The notes: generated by a model from the sequence alone, not told the origin. Numbered from the stretch's first letter, positions 1 through 6,426 are shown. The stretch: DNA of 7,268 bases from SVQP01 sp045594705 (GCA_045594705.1 JAZNZB010000092.1:1-7268), one strand, 5' to 3'. A program made the numbers and translations.

Positions 1-35
1 GCTAACTTTTTGCAATGCATGAGTTAGTTTGTGCC

Positions 36-68
36 TACCCGGGGCGTCGAGGGCGCCGTCCCCTGCGG
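36..68 (-). repeat. Short GC-rich palindromic intergenic repeat, left copy
   Basis: Read on the minus strand this begins GCAGGGGACGG and ends CGACGCCCCG. It can fold as GGGG(a)CG paired with CGCCCC around a roughly 10-base loop. It resembles the segment at 7193-7219: roughly 20 of 27 aligned positions match by eye, including the shared elements AGGG, ACNGGCG and CGACG. GC content is far above the flanking AT-rich DNA. I infer a dispersed palindromic repeat of REP type. Membership of a named family cannot be confirmed here. Confidence 0.5.
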
Positions 69-95
69 TTGTTGATTTTTCACATGAAATATACA

Positions 96-128
96 ACACG
101 GAAACTGCTTTTGATACAGTTTCCGTGT
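96..128 (-). terminator. Probable intrinsic terminator of the phosphodiester glycosidase gene
   Basis: A perfect 12-bp inverted repeat (ACACGGAAACTG, 96-107; CAGTTTCCGTGT, 117-128) with a 9-base loop lies 47 bases past the stop codon of the gene ending at 176. In the direction of that gene the stem is followed by TTGTATATTT, a broken U tract. The long perfect stem and the position support termination. The weak U tract lowers confidence. Confidence 0.6.
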
Positions 129-175
129 CAATTTCTCCGCTAATTAGTCAGCCTGATTTCTCAGTCTTTTTCATA

Positions 176-2380
176 TCAATCTCTGCGCTTTTTGATCATG
201 ACTGCGCTGAGCGTGACGCATGCGATCACAAACGCGCCACCCAGGGTTGCCGACTTGCAGCCGCCCTCGGCCTCGGGCTCGGTCACTTGCTCGGTGGGAG
301 TCTGCGTCACAGGCTCAGTCACCTGCTCGGTGGTCGGCTCTTCTGTGACAGGCTCGGTGGTCTCCTCGGTGGTGGGGGCAGGCGCAGGAACGACCACGTT
401 TTCAATGGTCAGAAAATGCAGTGCCTTATCATCCGCACCCGGAGTGACCGCAAAGGACACGGTCACGGTCTGACCCTGATATTCACTCAGATCCACGCCT
501 ACGTTCTCAAATACGGCGTTGCCTGCGGAGGCAGTCTTGATCCAACCGTTTGTCATCACCTTTTGCACAAGATCGGCAGGTGCATCCGAGAAGGTGCCGC
601 CCTTGGCGACGTACCAGGTCTTCTGATCCAGCGAATAAATGATCTTTTTCTGTGAGCCGTTTGCAAATGCGTAGCCGCTGATGGTCAGCATGCAGTCCTC
701 GCCCAGCGTCAGAGTTGAGCCGTCCAGCGTTGCGGGCTGACGCGCCTCGGCCAGCTTCTGATCGTTGGACCAATCCGAGCTGTAACCCGGATTTCTCATG
801 CCCACAAGCTCGGTGTAGGGATCGTCCGTACCGTTCACACCCTTGCCGTTGACGTACGAAACGTCGCCAACGTAGTAATAAGACCAGGAAGGATCGCCCT
901 CAATGTGCGGGCCGCTCGTATCCTCGACCTGTCCGAATGTGGACTCCAGGCCCAGGCCATCCAAGAACTTGATACCCAAAACGTCACTGTTGGTGGTGGG
1001 AACGTCCTTGCCACTGTACCAGACACCCAGGCCGCTGATGACCGCGCGGACTGCATTCTTGCCGTCCGAGGCAGCACTTCTTCTGACAAAGGTATCTCCC
1101 TCCAGCGTGACCATCTGGGTCGATCCGCCGCCGTCAAACATAATAGCGGTATAGCAGCCCAGCTCTGCGACAAGCTCCTGCATATTCTTCATCTGACATG
1201 CGGCGCGTGAGCCGTCTGCCTGTGTGGTGGTGGAGATCAGCATGATGGTGCCGTCCTGCTTGACGCCCACGATGGTGCAAGGATAATTGGTGGTCAGCTC
1301 CTGACCCTTATGTACACCCTTTTCGATCAGCGTATAAAAGCCGCCGGTTGCTTCTACAACGTCGCTCCAATCCGAAGCGTTGCTCAAGCGAATTTTATCC
1401 GAGGTGACCGAGCACTTGATACTCACAGTGTCACCCACGGCATACTTGCCCTTTTGCGCATCAATTGCCTTACCTCTTGCGGAAATAATGACTGTCCGCG
1501 CATCGGGCAGCGGACGCTCGCTTTTGTCGCCGCTCTCAAAGATGTGCGTGACCACGCCCGTCACGGTCTCGTCAATCCCAAACGCGGTCGTGCCATAGGA
1601 GGTATTGATCTCGCAGCGCAAATAAATCTCATATGCATCCTCATACGCCATGGACTCCCCTACGCGGTGATTATACAGAATGGTGGAGTTGGGCGCGGGC
1701 AGACGGTTGATACCTGCTGCCGTGGTCTTTTGCGCCTTGCTTGTGTTTTGAATCTCAATCGAAATTGCGGGGCAGCCGATGACAGCCGTGCCGTCGCTCT
1801 TGACACCAAAGATCGGCTGATTTGCCGCAGGTGTACCGCGCTCTACGTTATCCTTCTTGGCAAGATAGTTCTCGTCCGAAATCTGTGCCGTCGCCCAGAT
1901 CTCGCCGTTCTTGATCATCAGACCTCTGGAAACCGACACGTGCTTGACCGAGGGGCCTGTCGGAGTCTCACCGTCACCGTCGTAGTCGGTATGGTACACG
2001 ATCCAGGGATCCCCGTTCATCGCAGCGATAAACACGCCGCCCGCACTTTGCTCGTTGGCCTTGTTGGCAGCATTGCCCATGGTGTCCTTGGACCAGGTGT
2101 AATCACCGCAGTTGAGCACCTTCAAGGATACGTCCGGGTCATTGGGATCGATCTCAATGACGTTGACAAGACCCGCTGCGCTATCCGCATACACAGATCC
2201 CGCAGTCAGCGAATACTGAGTCAAAGATACGCCCGTACCCTGTCCGCCAACCAGGATCTCCTCGGTTGCACTCTTTTCCATGCCCGTGGGCGCGTTAGCG
2301 GCAATTACGGCAGTGGAGATGGCCGCGGTCACCACCATCGCACACAAACAAATTGACAAAATTTTTGCAAAGGATTTCAT
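176..2380 (-). CDS. Secreted phosphodiester glycosidase (NAGPA-like) domain protein with C-terminal membrane anchor
   Basis: This 734-residue protein starts MKSFAKILS, has a lysine then a hydrophobic segment to about residue 28, and an A-N-A signal-cleavage site near residue 30. Residues of about 107-455 look like the phosphodiester glycosidase family (related to the enzyme that uncovers mannose-6-phosphate). Supporting features are AAMNGDPW near residue 119, DGGGSTQM at 416-423 and a closing ISGLGVWY. Bacterial members act outside the cell on sugar-phosphate linkages; the substrate here is unknown. Residues of about 458-665 form an unrecognised, probably beta-rich module. Then come a Thr/Glu/Pro/Val-rich linker (about 668-705), a GGCKS motif, a membrane segment (about 713-729) and a KKRRD tail. 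An in-frame ATG 33 bases upstream is rejected because it lies in the -10 box; ATG at 2380 has AGAAAGGAAA in front. It has its own promoter and a terminator at 96-128. Confidence 0.85.
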   Translation of the reverse strand: MKSFAKILSICLCAMVVTAAISTAVIAANAPTGMEKSATEEILVGGQGTGVSLTQYSLTAGSVYADSAAGLVNVIEIDPNDPDVSLKVLNCGDYTWSKDTMGNAANKANEQSAGGVFIAAMNGDPWIVYHTDYDGDGETPTGPSVKHVSVSRGLMIKNGEIWATAQISDENYLAKKDNVERGTPAANQPIFGVKSDGTAVIGCPAISIEIQNTSKAQKTTAAGINRLPAPNSTILYNHRVGESMAYEDAYEIYLRCEINTSYGTTAFGIDETVTGVVTHIFESGDKSERPLPDARTVIISARGKAIDAQKGKYAVGDTVSIKCSVTSDKIRLSNASDWSDVVEATGGFYTLIEKGVHKGQELTTNYPCTIVGVKQDGTIMLISTTTQADGSRAACQMKNMQELVAELGCYTAIMFDGGGSTQMVTLEGDTFVRRSAASDGKNAVRAVISGLGVWYSGKDVPTTNSDVLGIKFLDGLGLESTFGQVEDTSGPHIEGDPSWSYYYVGDVSYVNGKGVNGTDDPYTELVGMRNPGYSSDWSNDQKLAEARQPATLDGSTLTLGEDCMLTISGYAFANGSQKKIIYSLDQKTWYVAKGGTFSDAPADLVQKVMTNGWIKTASAGNAVFENVGVDLSEYQGQTVTVSFAVTPGADDKALHFLTIENVVVPAPAPTTEETTEPVTEEPTTEQVTEPVTQTPTEQVTEPEAEGGCKSATLGGAFVIACVTLSAVMIKKRRD
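266..385 (-). repeat. In-gene low-complexity repeat encoding the Thr/Glu/Pro linker
   Basis: The DNA repeats short units built on GGCTCGGTCAC and TGCTCGGTGG (plus-strand reading), giving protein units such as TEPVTEEP, TEQVTEPV and TEQVTEPE. Such tracts commonly serve as wall-spanning stalks between an exported domain and its anchor. The near-identical units could vary in number between strains by slippage or recombination. Confidence 0.7.
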
Positions 2381-2387
2381 TGGCTTG

Positions 2388-2397
2388 TTTCCTTTCT
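2388..2397 (-). promoter_or_regulatory. Ribosome binding site deciding the start at 2380
   Basis: AGAAAGGAAA on the minus strand has its GG pair 10 bases upstream of the ATG at 2378-2380. It is the only Shine-Dalgarno-like match near the candidate starts that lies downstream of the promoter, so it selects ATG 2380 over the in-frame ATG at 2413. Confidence 0.65.
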
Positions 2398-2411
2398 GAA
2401 TTGTTGATTTC

Positions 2412-2440
2412 ATTATAGCATATCAAAAATCGAATATCAA
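2412..2440 (-). promoter_or_regulatory. Housekeeping (SigA-type) promoter of the phosphodiester glycosidase gene
   Basis: On the minus strand: -35 TTGATA (2435-2440), a 17-base spacer, and a perfect -10 TATAAT (2412-2417) preceded by TG one base upstream (extended -10). Predicted transcription start is near 2405, giving a leader of about 25 bases. It begins only 12 bases past the stop codon of the upstream GH78-like gene, so the two genes need not form an operon. No terminator hairpin is visible between them, so read-through is possible. Confidence 0.85.
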
Positions 2441-2451
2441 GAATTTTCGCA

Positions 2452-4443
2452 TCAATATACACGGGTATTTTTTGCAAATACGATCAGGGGCGCACTTGCC
2501 CAAGGGTGGAACAGGCTGGTATTCCACTTCTGCTCCTTGCCCCACGCCTCAAATGTGGTGGTCGCGCCCTGTGCAAGCATGTTCAGCCAGCACGCGGGAT
2601 GGGTGGCAAGGCGCACAGCAGACTCGTATCGGTCATGCTTGACCAGAGCCGCCAGCGCAAAATACGCCATATACACACCCATGCACGCAAGCCCTCTTTG
2701 CTCCACGTAATCACAAAGGCGGTCCTTCAATGCCGCATCCTCGGTACCGATATCAAACAGCAGCGGCAACAGATTGGAATGCACGGACGCATGGCTGCTG
2801 CCGGGCGCGTCTGTGTAAAGCCCGAGTGCAGGCGAATAAAAGGCGTTGACAAATGCCTTTTTGACGCGCTCGGTCATGCCCGTAGCAGGCTTGCCGAGAA
2901 TGGCATACATCTCGTCCATGGCAGACAAAAATCCGCACCAGAAGGCATTGATGACGTTATGCACACCGTTCGGCACACCGCCCGAGGGCAGCTCGAAGTC
3001 ATAACCGTCGCGCAGATTGGCAGGCCAGTCCACCAAGTTCCATTTGTCGCTTACACCGTCCAGCAAGCCTTCGGCATCCGCATAGCGCAAAAAGTATTGA
3101 TACACCCCTGTGGCATAAGGCTCGACCTTGCGGACAAAGTCAACGTCACCGTCCATGGCGTACACCCAGCAAACCAGCGCGGGAAACTGCAACGAATAAT
3201 CCGCGATCTCCTGCATATACGAGCTTGTGGATACTGCTAAAAGTCCGGGGCAGACGCAGGACGTAGCGCAAAAATCCAAAATCGCCTTTTTGATCATGGC
3301 ACTGTCCCTCGTCAGCGTTGCCTGCGCGCGGGCAGAGATGGACACGTCACCCAGATACTGTCCCTTTTCTCGTGTGGGGCAATCGGGAAAGATCTCCTGC
3401 GTGCCATACCTGACCGTGTCCGCGCAAAGGCACAGCACACGGGAAAGCGCATCATTGTCCTTTGGATACTCGGCACGCACGACGCAGGGATAATGCCGCA
3501 CGGTCATAGCCGCATCCAGCAGCTCCGCCCCCTTGGGCAACAGCACCTCGGCATAGCGGAAGGCCTTGTAATCAAACTGATCCAATGTATCCCTGCCGCC
3601 CGAAAGCACCCATTCTTCCTCATAGGTGCAGTTGCAGCGCATTTTGTATCTCGCCCTGCCCTGCTCGTCAAGCTCCTCGGCACAGCGCACCGTGACGATA
3701 TCGCCCGCGCAGCCCTTGACGGTCAGCGCGAGATACCCAACCGCCTCGCGGCCAAAGTCCAGCAGCACGCCGCCTTCAATCGGCATTGCGCTGACAGCCT
3801 CTGCGCGATACACGTCAAGCTGTGCGGTGGGCTGCCTTTGCATGATATAGTCGGCAGATGCAAAAACGGACGCATGCTGCCATGCAGAATCGTCAAAATC
3901 CGGCTCTGCAAAGCCGACCTCGGGCGCGCGACTGTCATACCGCTCCAAAAACGCAGTATCGTAGCCCACCTTGCCCGTAGCGGTGTAAGCCGTATGATCG
4001 GCGCACAGCCAGTCCGTGTCACTGACCAGCACCTGCACGCCGTCCAGGTACAGATCAAAATACAGCATGTGCCGCCCTTCGCCCGATACCCACACACGAT
4101 TGACCAGTCCCTGATACAGCGTATGCAGTGCAAAGGTATTCTCGCCCTCGGACAGGTATTGTGTGACGTCGATCTCGTTGTAAAAATAATTCTGCGGATA
4201 AGCGGGAGCGGGCCCCATGGTCACAAAGCGGCCACCGATATAAAGCTTATAGTAATCGTCTGCAGAGACGCGCAGCACCGCCTTTTCAAACGCGGGCAGT
4301 ACGGCCTTGCGGCGGTACAGAATATGTCTGTTTTGCAGCGCGGGATCCTGCACCGTGGGCACGTGCTCGCCAAACTGTTTATGAAAGGGATTTTGCGGCA
4401 CGACGGCGGCAAAATCGGGATGACAGATAAACTTTGGTTGCAT
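2452..4443 (-). CDS. GH78-like (alpha-L-rhamnosidase family) glycoside hydrolase, cytoplasmic
   Basis: The product is 663 residues with no signal peptide or membrane segment, so it probably acts on imported oligosaccharides in the cytoplasm. Residues of about 30-150 resemble the N-terminal beta-sandwich of bacterial alpha-L-rhamnosidases (DDYYKLYIGG, then an E-N-T-F-A-L-H strand). The central (alpha/alpha)6-type region carries FPDCPTREKGQYLGD near 352-366, matching the GH78 block DCPxRxE that holds the general-acid region. WNLVDWP follows near 468. The C-terminal TTTFEAWGKEQKWN near 628-641 carries E632, the likely counterpart of the GH78 general base. Rhamnose specificity is not proven: the first block differs from the canonical RDERxGWTGD. 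The start is ATG 4441-4443, with GGAGG 5 bases upstream. A longer in-frame start at 4581 would cross the promoter and the repeat element, so it is rejected. Confidence 0.85.
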   Translation of the reverse strand: MQPKFICHPDFAAVVPQNPFHKQFGEHVPTVQDPALQNRHILYRRKAVLPAFEKAVLRVSADDYYKLYIGGRFVTMGPAPAYPQNYFYNEIDVTQYLSEGENTFALHTLYQGLVNRVWVSGEGRHMLYFDLYLDGVQVLVSDTDWLCADHTAYTATGKVGYDTAFLERYDSRAPEVGFAEPDFDDSAWQHASVFASADYIMQRQPTAQLDVYRAEAVSAMPIEGGVLLDFGREAVGYLALTVKGCAGDIVTVRCAEELDEQGRARYKMRCNCTYEEEWVLSGGRDTLDQFDYKAFRYAEVLLPKGAELLDAAMTVRHYPCVVRAEYPKDNDALSRVLCLCADTVRYGTQEIFPDCPTREKGQYLGDVSISARAQATLTRDSAMIKKAILDFCATSCVCPGLLAVSTSSYMQEIADYSLQFPALVCWVYAMDGDVDFVRKVEPYATGVYQYFLRYADAEGLLDGVSDKWNLVDWPANLRDGYDFELPSGGVPNGVHNVINAFWCGFLSAMDEMYAILGKPATGMTERVKKAFVNAFYSPALGLYTDAPGSSHASVHSNLLPLLFDIGTEDAALKDRLCDYVEQRGLACMGVYMAYFALAALVKHDRYESAVRLATHPACWLNMLAQGATTTFEAWGKEQKWNTSLFHPWASAPLIVFAKNTRVY

Positions 4444-4447
4444 ACTT

Positions 4448-4453
4448 CCCTCC
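4448..4453 (-). promoter_or_regulatory. Ribosome binding site deciding the start at 4443
   Basis: GGAGGG on the minus strand lies 4 bases before the ATG at 4441-4443 and downstream of the promoter. It fixes the start of the GH78-like gene and rules out the in-frame ATG at 4581. Confidence 0.8.
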
Positions 4454-4470
4454 GTTTGTTCCTTTGCTTT

Positions 4471-4499
4471 ATTATAGCATACCGGAAAACGGTTTGCAA
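4471..4499 (-). promoter_or_regulatory. Housekeeping (SigA-type) promoter of the GH78-like gene
   Basis: On the minus strand: -35 TTGCAA (4494-4499), a 17-base spacer, and -10 TATAAT (4471-4476) with an extended TG. Predicted start is near 4464, leaving a leader of about 21 bases. The -10 context TATGCTATAAT is identical to that of the promoter at 2412-2440. The left boundary candidate of the repeat element (4512) is only 12 bases beyond the -35. Confidence 0.85.
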
Positions 4500-4616
4500 G
4501 AGAAATTAAAGGCGGCACCGCAAAATGGGTGAGGTCCTTATCGGAGAAATAAGATAGGGGTATGGGCGCAGCCCGATGCATTTGTAAAACAAATGTGAAA
4601 CTTGCAATAAAAACAG

Positions 4617-4660
4617 AAGAGAGAGTGCTTCGGAAGCAAAATTCCGTAAGACTCTCTCTT
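4617..4660. terminator. Strong hairpin with terminator features in both directions
   Basis: A 10-bp stem (AAGAGAGAGT, 4617-4626; ACTCTCTCTT, 4651-4660) continues inward through CTT/AAG and CGGAA/TTCCG, with one single-base bulge on each side and a GCAAAA loop. On the plus strand it is followed by a T-rich run (TTTCTGCTTTTTT). On the minus strand it is followed by CTGTTTTTATT. It can therefore end minus-strand transcripts leaving the gene at 4897, and any plus-strand transcript entering from the left. It directly abuts the 9-mer array and may be one arm of that element. Confidence 0.65.
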
Positions 4661-4673
4661 TTTCTGCTTTTTT

Positions 4674-4847
4674 AGTGATATTCTTTGCTTTCGCAAAGAG
4701 TGATATTATTGCTACCGCAATAGTGATATTGAAGCCTTGCGGCTTCAGTGATATTCTATTCGCCCATAAACTCGCGAAGCGAATACCACTCGGCATAAGC
4801 CGAATATCACTGCGTAGCAATATCACTCGCCAAGGGCGAATAGAACT
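4674..4847. repeat. Array of 9-base repeats with self-complementary variable spacers, mirrored around a centre
   Basis: AGTGATATT occurs at 4674, 4699, 4722 and 4747. The first three spacers are short hairpins of unrelated sequence: CTTTGC-tttc-GCAAAG, ATTGC-tacc-GCAAT and GAAGCC-ttgc-GGCTTC. After a centre near 4765-4775 the motif returns inverted: AATACCACT at 4782, AATATCACT at 4803 and 4819, and AATAGAACT at 4839. These are separated by CGGC-ataa-GCCG, GC-gta-GC (inside TGCGTAGCA) and CGCC-aa-GGGCG; CTCGC-gaa-GCGA precedes the first. CTATTCGCCC (4756-4765) pairs perfectly with GGGCGAATAG (4834-4843). Unit spacing is 23-25 bases on the left and 16-21 on the right. The repeats are too short, and the spacers too palindromic, for CRISPR. 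Confidence 0.85.
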
Positions 4848-4877
4848 GGCGTGATACTCCGTTAAGAGTATCACGCC
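4848..4877. repeat. Perfect 12-bp hairpin closing the array
   Basis: GGCGTGATACTC (4848-4859) pairs perfectly with GAGTATCACGCC (4866-4877) around CGTTAA. It lies 19 bases past the stop codon of the gene ending at 4897. No T tract follows on either strand, so it is not a typical intrinsic terminator. The stem contains GTGATA, echoing the array 9-mer, which suggests it belongs to the same element. Confidence 0.7.
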
Positions 4878-4896
4878 AAGCGGTGCCGCTCATTTT

Positions 4897-6426
4897 TTAC
4901 TTGGTCGGGAAGAAGAACTTGATCGGCTCCTCTGCATCCTCGGGAAGCAGATAGACAAAGTCGATCTTTTCTGCCTTTCCAAAAACAACGTCATTCTCCC
5001 ATTCTGCTAGAGTTCCCGGATAGTGATAGACCAGAATTGCGTCATACTGATCCTGCGCTTCTCTGCCAAAATAGCGCAAAGACTTGGGCAAATAGATGTT
5101 GACCTCCCAATCATATTCTGCGGCCATGCCTGCAAAGCAATCGTCTCTGATTTCCACAACACTCTCGGGCAGATGCAGGTCAATCTGATTCTGTGCACCC
5201 TCCACGTTGGGCTGCAAGTCGCACAACGCAAACGCATAGGAATCGAGAACGCGGATATCCATACCCTCGGGGAATCCCCCGTCATCTCTCAAATACAGCT
5301 TGAGCGTTCCCGTTTCGGTATCCACAAGGCAACCGTCCACCATCTTCAGCGTGGGATGATCCTTTGCCACCGTCACGTTTTCAAGCCCCGAAAGTGCAAG
5401 CCAGGTTTGGGGATCGATCGAGCGCACGGTAGCGGGAATCGAGATCTCCACAGTGCCGCGCAGATCGGCTGTACGCAAAACACTCAGGGCAAGCTCTGCC
5501 TGCTCACGGCTCGAGCTCTGCTTAGCCAACGCCATGATCCCGTCAACGCTTGCTTGATACTTCTCCTCATTCCAGCCGCCATACTCGGTCAGATATTCGT
5601 ACACCTTTTCGGTCTCGGTGACTCCCGCATTCGAGTCAAACACGTAAATATCGCCAAGGGCAACAATGGGAAATGCATCGAGCATAGATGAATCGTACTT
5701 ATTCCCCGGGGCGTTGATCGACAATTTCAGGTAATACGCAGTCATCTTTGCGGCATCAAAACCGCTGATATTGTTATTCTGAGCAGTCTGCAGCAGTTCA
5801 TTCATGGTAGCAACCGTCATGACGTACGGGAAATCCGCATGCGGCGATTGCTTGACTCTGGTGGTCTGCGCAAGATGGATCGCCGTCACCACGTCGCCTT
5901 CGGGCGAGGTCTCGGGGATCTCTATGACAAAATCCCCTGCATATTCGGGGTCGGTGGTCACGTACTTGAGCGTACAAGTGCCGTCACCGTTGGAAAGGAA
6001 ATACAAATGGTAAGGCAGTCCTTGCTCAAAGGTATCCTCCACGGTAAGATCCGGAAAACGCGGCTGCATCAGCGCATGGAAGATGGGCGTGTTCTGCAGC
6101 TGCGCGTAAAGTCCACCCGGCAATAGCTGCTCCAGCATATTTGCCGTCTGCTTTTGCCAGTGCTCATAGCCCTCAATCTGATATAGCTGCTCTGCCAGCG
6201 GTTCAAAATCCCCCTGCAGCGCGGCTCTGCCCACAGGATGCGCCAAGGCCGCCAGGGGCAGGCACAGGGCAAATACCAAAACAAGGCACGCCGCAACGCT
6301 CAAAATGCGCAGCACGTTTCTCTTTTGCGCATACCTGCGCGCAAGGCGCAGATCGATCTTGCGGTGTCGCTCCAATATCTCTTCGTCGATCTGTCCGATC
6401 GCGTCCAGTAACACTTCGGTTTTCAT
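4897..6426 (-). CDS. Probable membrane regulator (anti-sigma-like) with extracytoplasmic LRR_5-like domain
   Basis: The product is 509 residues. A cytoplasmic N-terminus (MKTEVLLDAIGQIDEEILER, then a basic stretch) leads to one membrane segment at about 38-62, followed by a large external part. Residues of about 65-315 match no family I recognise. Residues of about 325-480 contain degenerate BspA-type leucine-rich repeats: IPATVRSID, LSGLENVTVAKDHP, LPESVVEIRDDCFAG, LPKSLRYFG and YHYPGTLAEW. Similar short acidic/basic N-termini plus one membrane helix are common in genes paired with ECF sigma factors in Bacillota, so a role restraining or signalling to the sigma factor is inferred. No zinc-binding anti-sigma motif (HxxxCxxC) is present. 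Its ATG overlaps the sigma stop as ATGA (6423-6426), with GGAGGGG 8 bases upstream, pointing to translational coupling. Confidence 0.75.
   Translation of the reverse strand: MKTEVLLDAIGQIDEEILERHRKIDLRLARRYAQKRNVLRILSVAACLVLVFALCLPLAALAHPVGRAALQGDFEPLAEQLYQIEGYEHWQKQTANMLEQLLPGGLYAQLQNTPIFHALMQPRFPDLTVEDTFEQGLPYHLYFLSNGDGTCTLKYVTTDPEYAGDFVIEIPETSPEGDVVTAIHLAQTTRVKQSPHADFPYVMTVATMNELLQTAQNNNISGFDAAKMTAYYLKLSINAPGNKYDSSMLDAFPIVALGDIYVFDSNAGVTETEKVYEYLTEYGGWNEEKYQASVDGIMALAKQSSSREQAELALSVLRTADLRGTVEISIPATVRSIDPQTWLALSGLENVTVAKDHPTLKMVDGCLVDTETGTLKLYLRDDGGFPEGMDIRVLDSYAFALCDLQPNVEGAQNQIDLHLPESVVEIRDDCFAGMAAEYDWEVNIYLPKSLRYFGREAQDQYDAILVYHYPGTLAEWENDVVFGKAEKIDFVYLLPEDAEEPIKFFFPTK

Larger units (their letters stand above)
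4512..4889. repeat. Putative non-coding structured element filling the intergenic gap
   Basis: The region between the stop at 4897 and the GH78 promoter is bounded by an inverted 10-mer, GCGGCACCGC (4512-4521) and GCGGTGCCGC (4880-4889). Inside are small hairpins (GGGC-gca-GCCC at 4564-4574; CATTTGT-aaa-ACAAATG at 4579-4595), a long hairpin (4617-4660), the 9-mer array (4674-4847) and a 12-bp hairpin (4848-4877). No credible protein is encoded. No clear target-site duplication is visible outside the 10-mers, and each 10-mer is itself nearly palindromic, so these ends are tentative. It could be a MITE-like or REP-like mobile repeat, or a structured RNA. Confidence 0.45.

Noticed and set aside
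2..27. Inverted repeat CTAACT/AGTTAG at the left edge
   Set aside because: It is only 6 bp with a 14-base loop and no T tract, so it is weak enough to be chance.
29..655. Plus-strand open frame of 208 codons at the left end
   Set aside because: It crosses the palindromic repeat and the terminator and then runs antisense to the 3' end of a well-supported gene; its product is low-complexity Gly/Leu/Arg.
1970..1990. Dockerin-like calcium loop (DYDGDGE) in the phosphodiester glycosidase
   Set aside because: There is only one acidic loop and no duplicated dockerin repeat; it lies within the catalytic domain region.
1310..2356. Plus-strand open frame of 348 codons
   Set aside because: It lies antisense inside the phosphodiester glycosidase gene; the product is Arg/His/Cys-rich without recognisable domains.
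3493..4509. Plus-strand open frame of 338 codons
   Set aside because: It is a shadow of the GH78-like gene on the opposite strand, with no ribosome site or promoter and no recognisable domains.
4536..4558. Weak hairpin CCTTATC/GATAGG
   Set aside because: It needs a bulge and a long loop. It is noted only as part of the structured intergenic region, not as a separate feature.
4674..4847. CRISPR array
   Set aside because: The repeats are only 9 bases, units are 16-25 bases, the spacers are palindromic, the array inverts in the middle, and no cas gene is present.
4506..4874. Minus-strand open frame of 122 codons across the intergenic element
   Set aside because: It runs straight through the hairpin array and terminator-like stem, its product matches no family I recognise, and its codon content follows the repeats.
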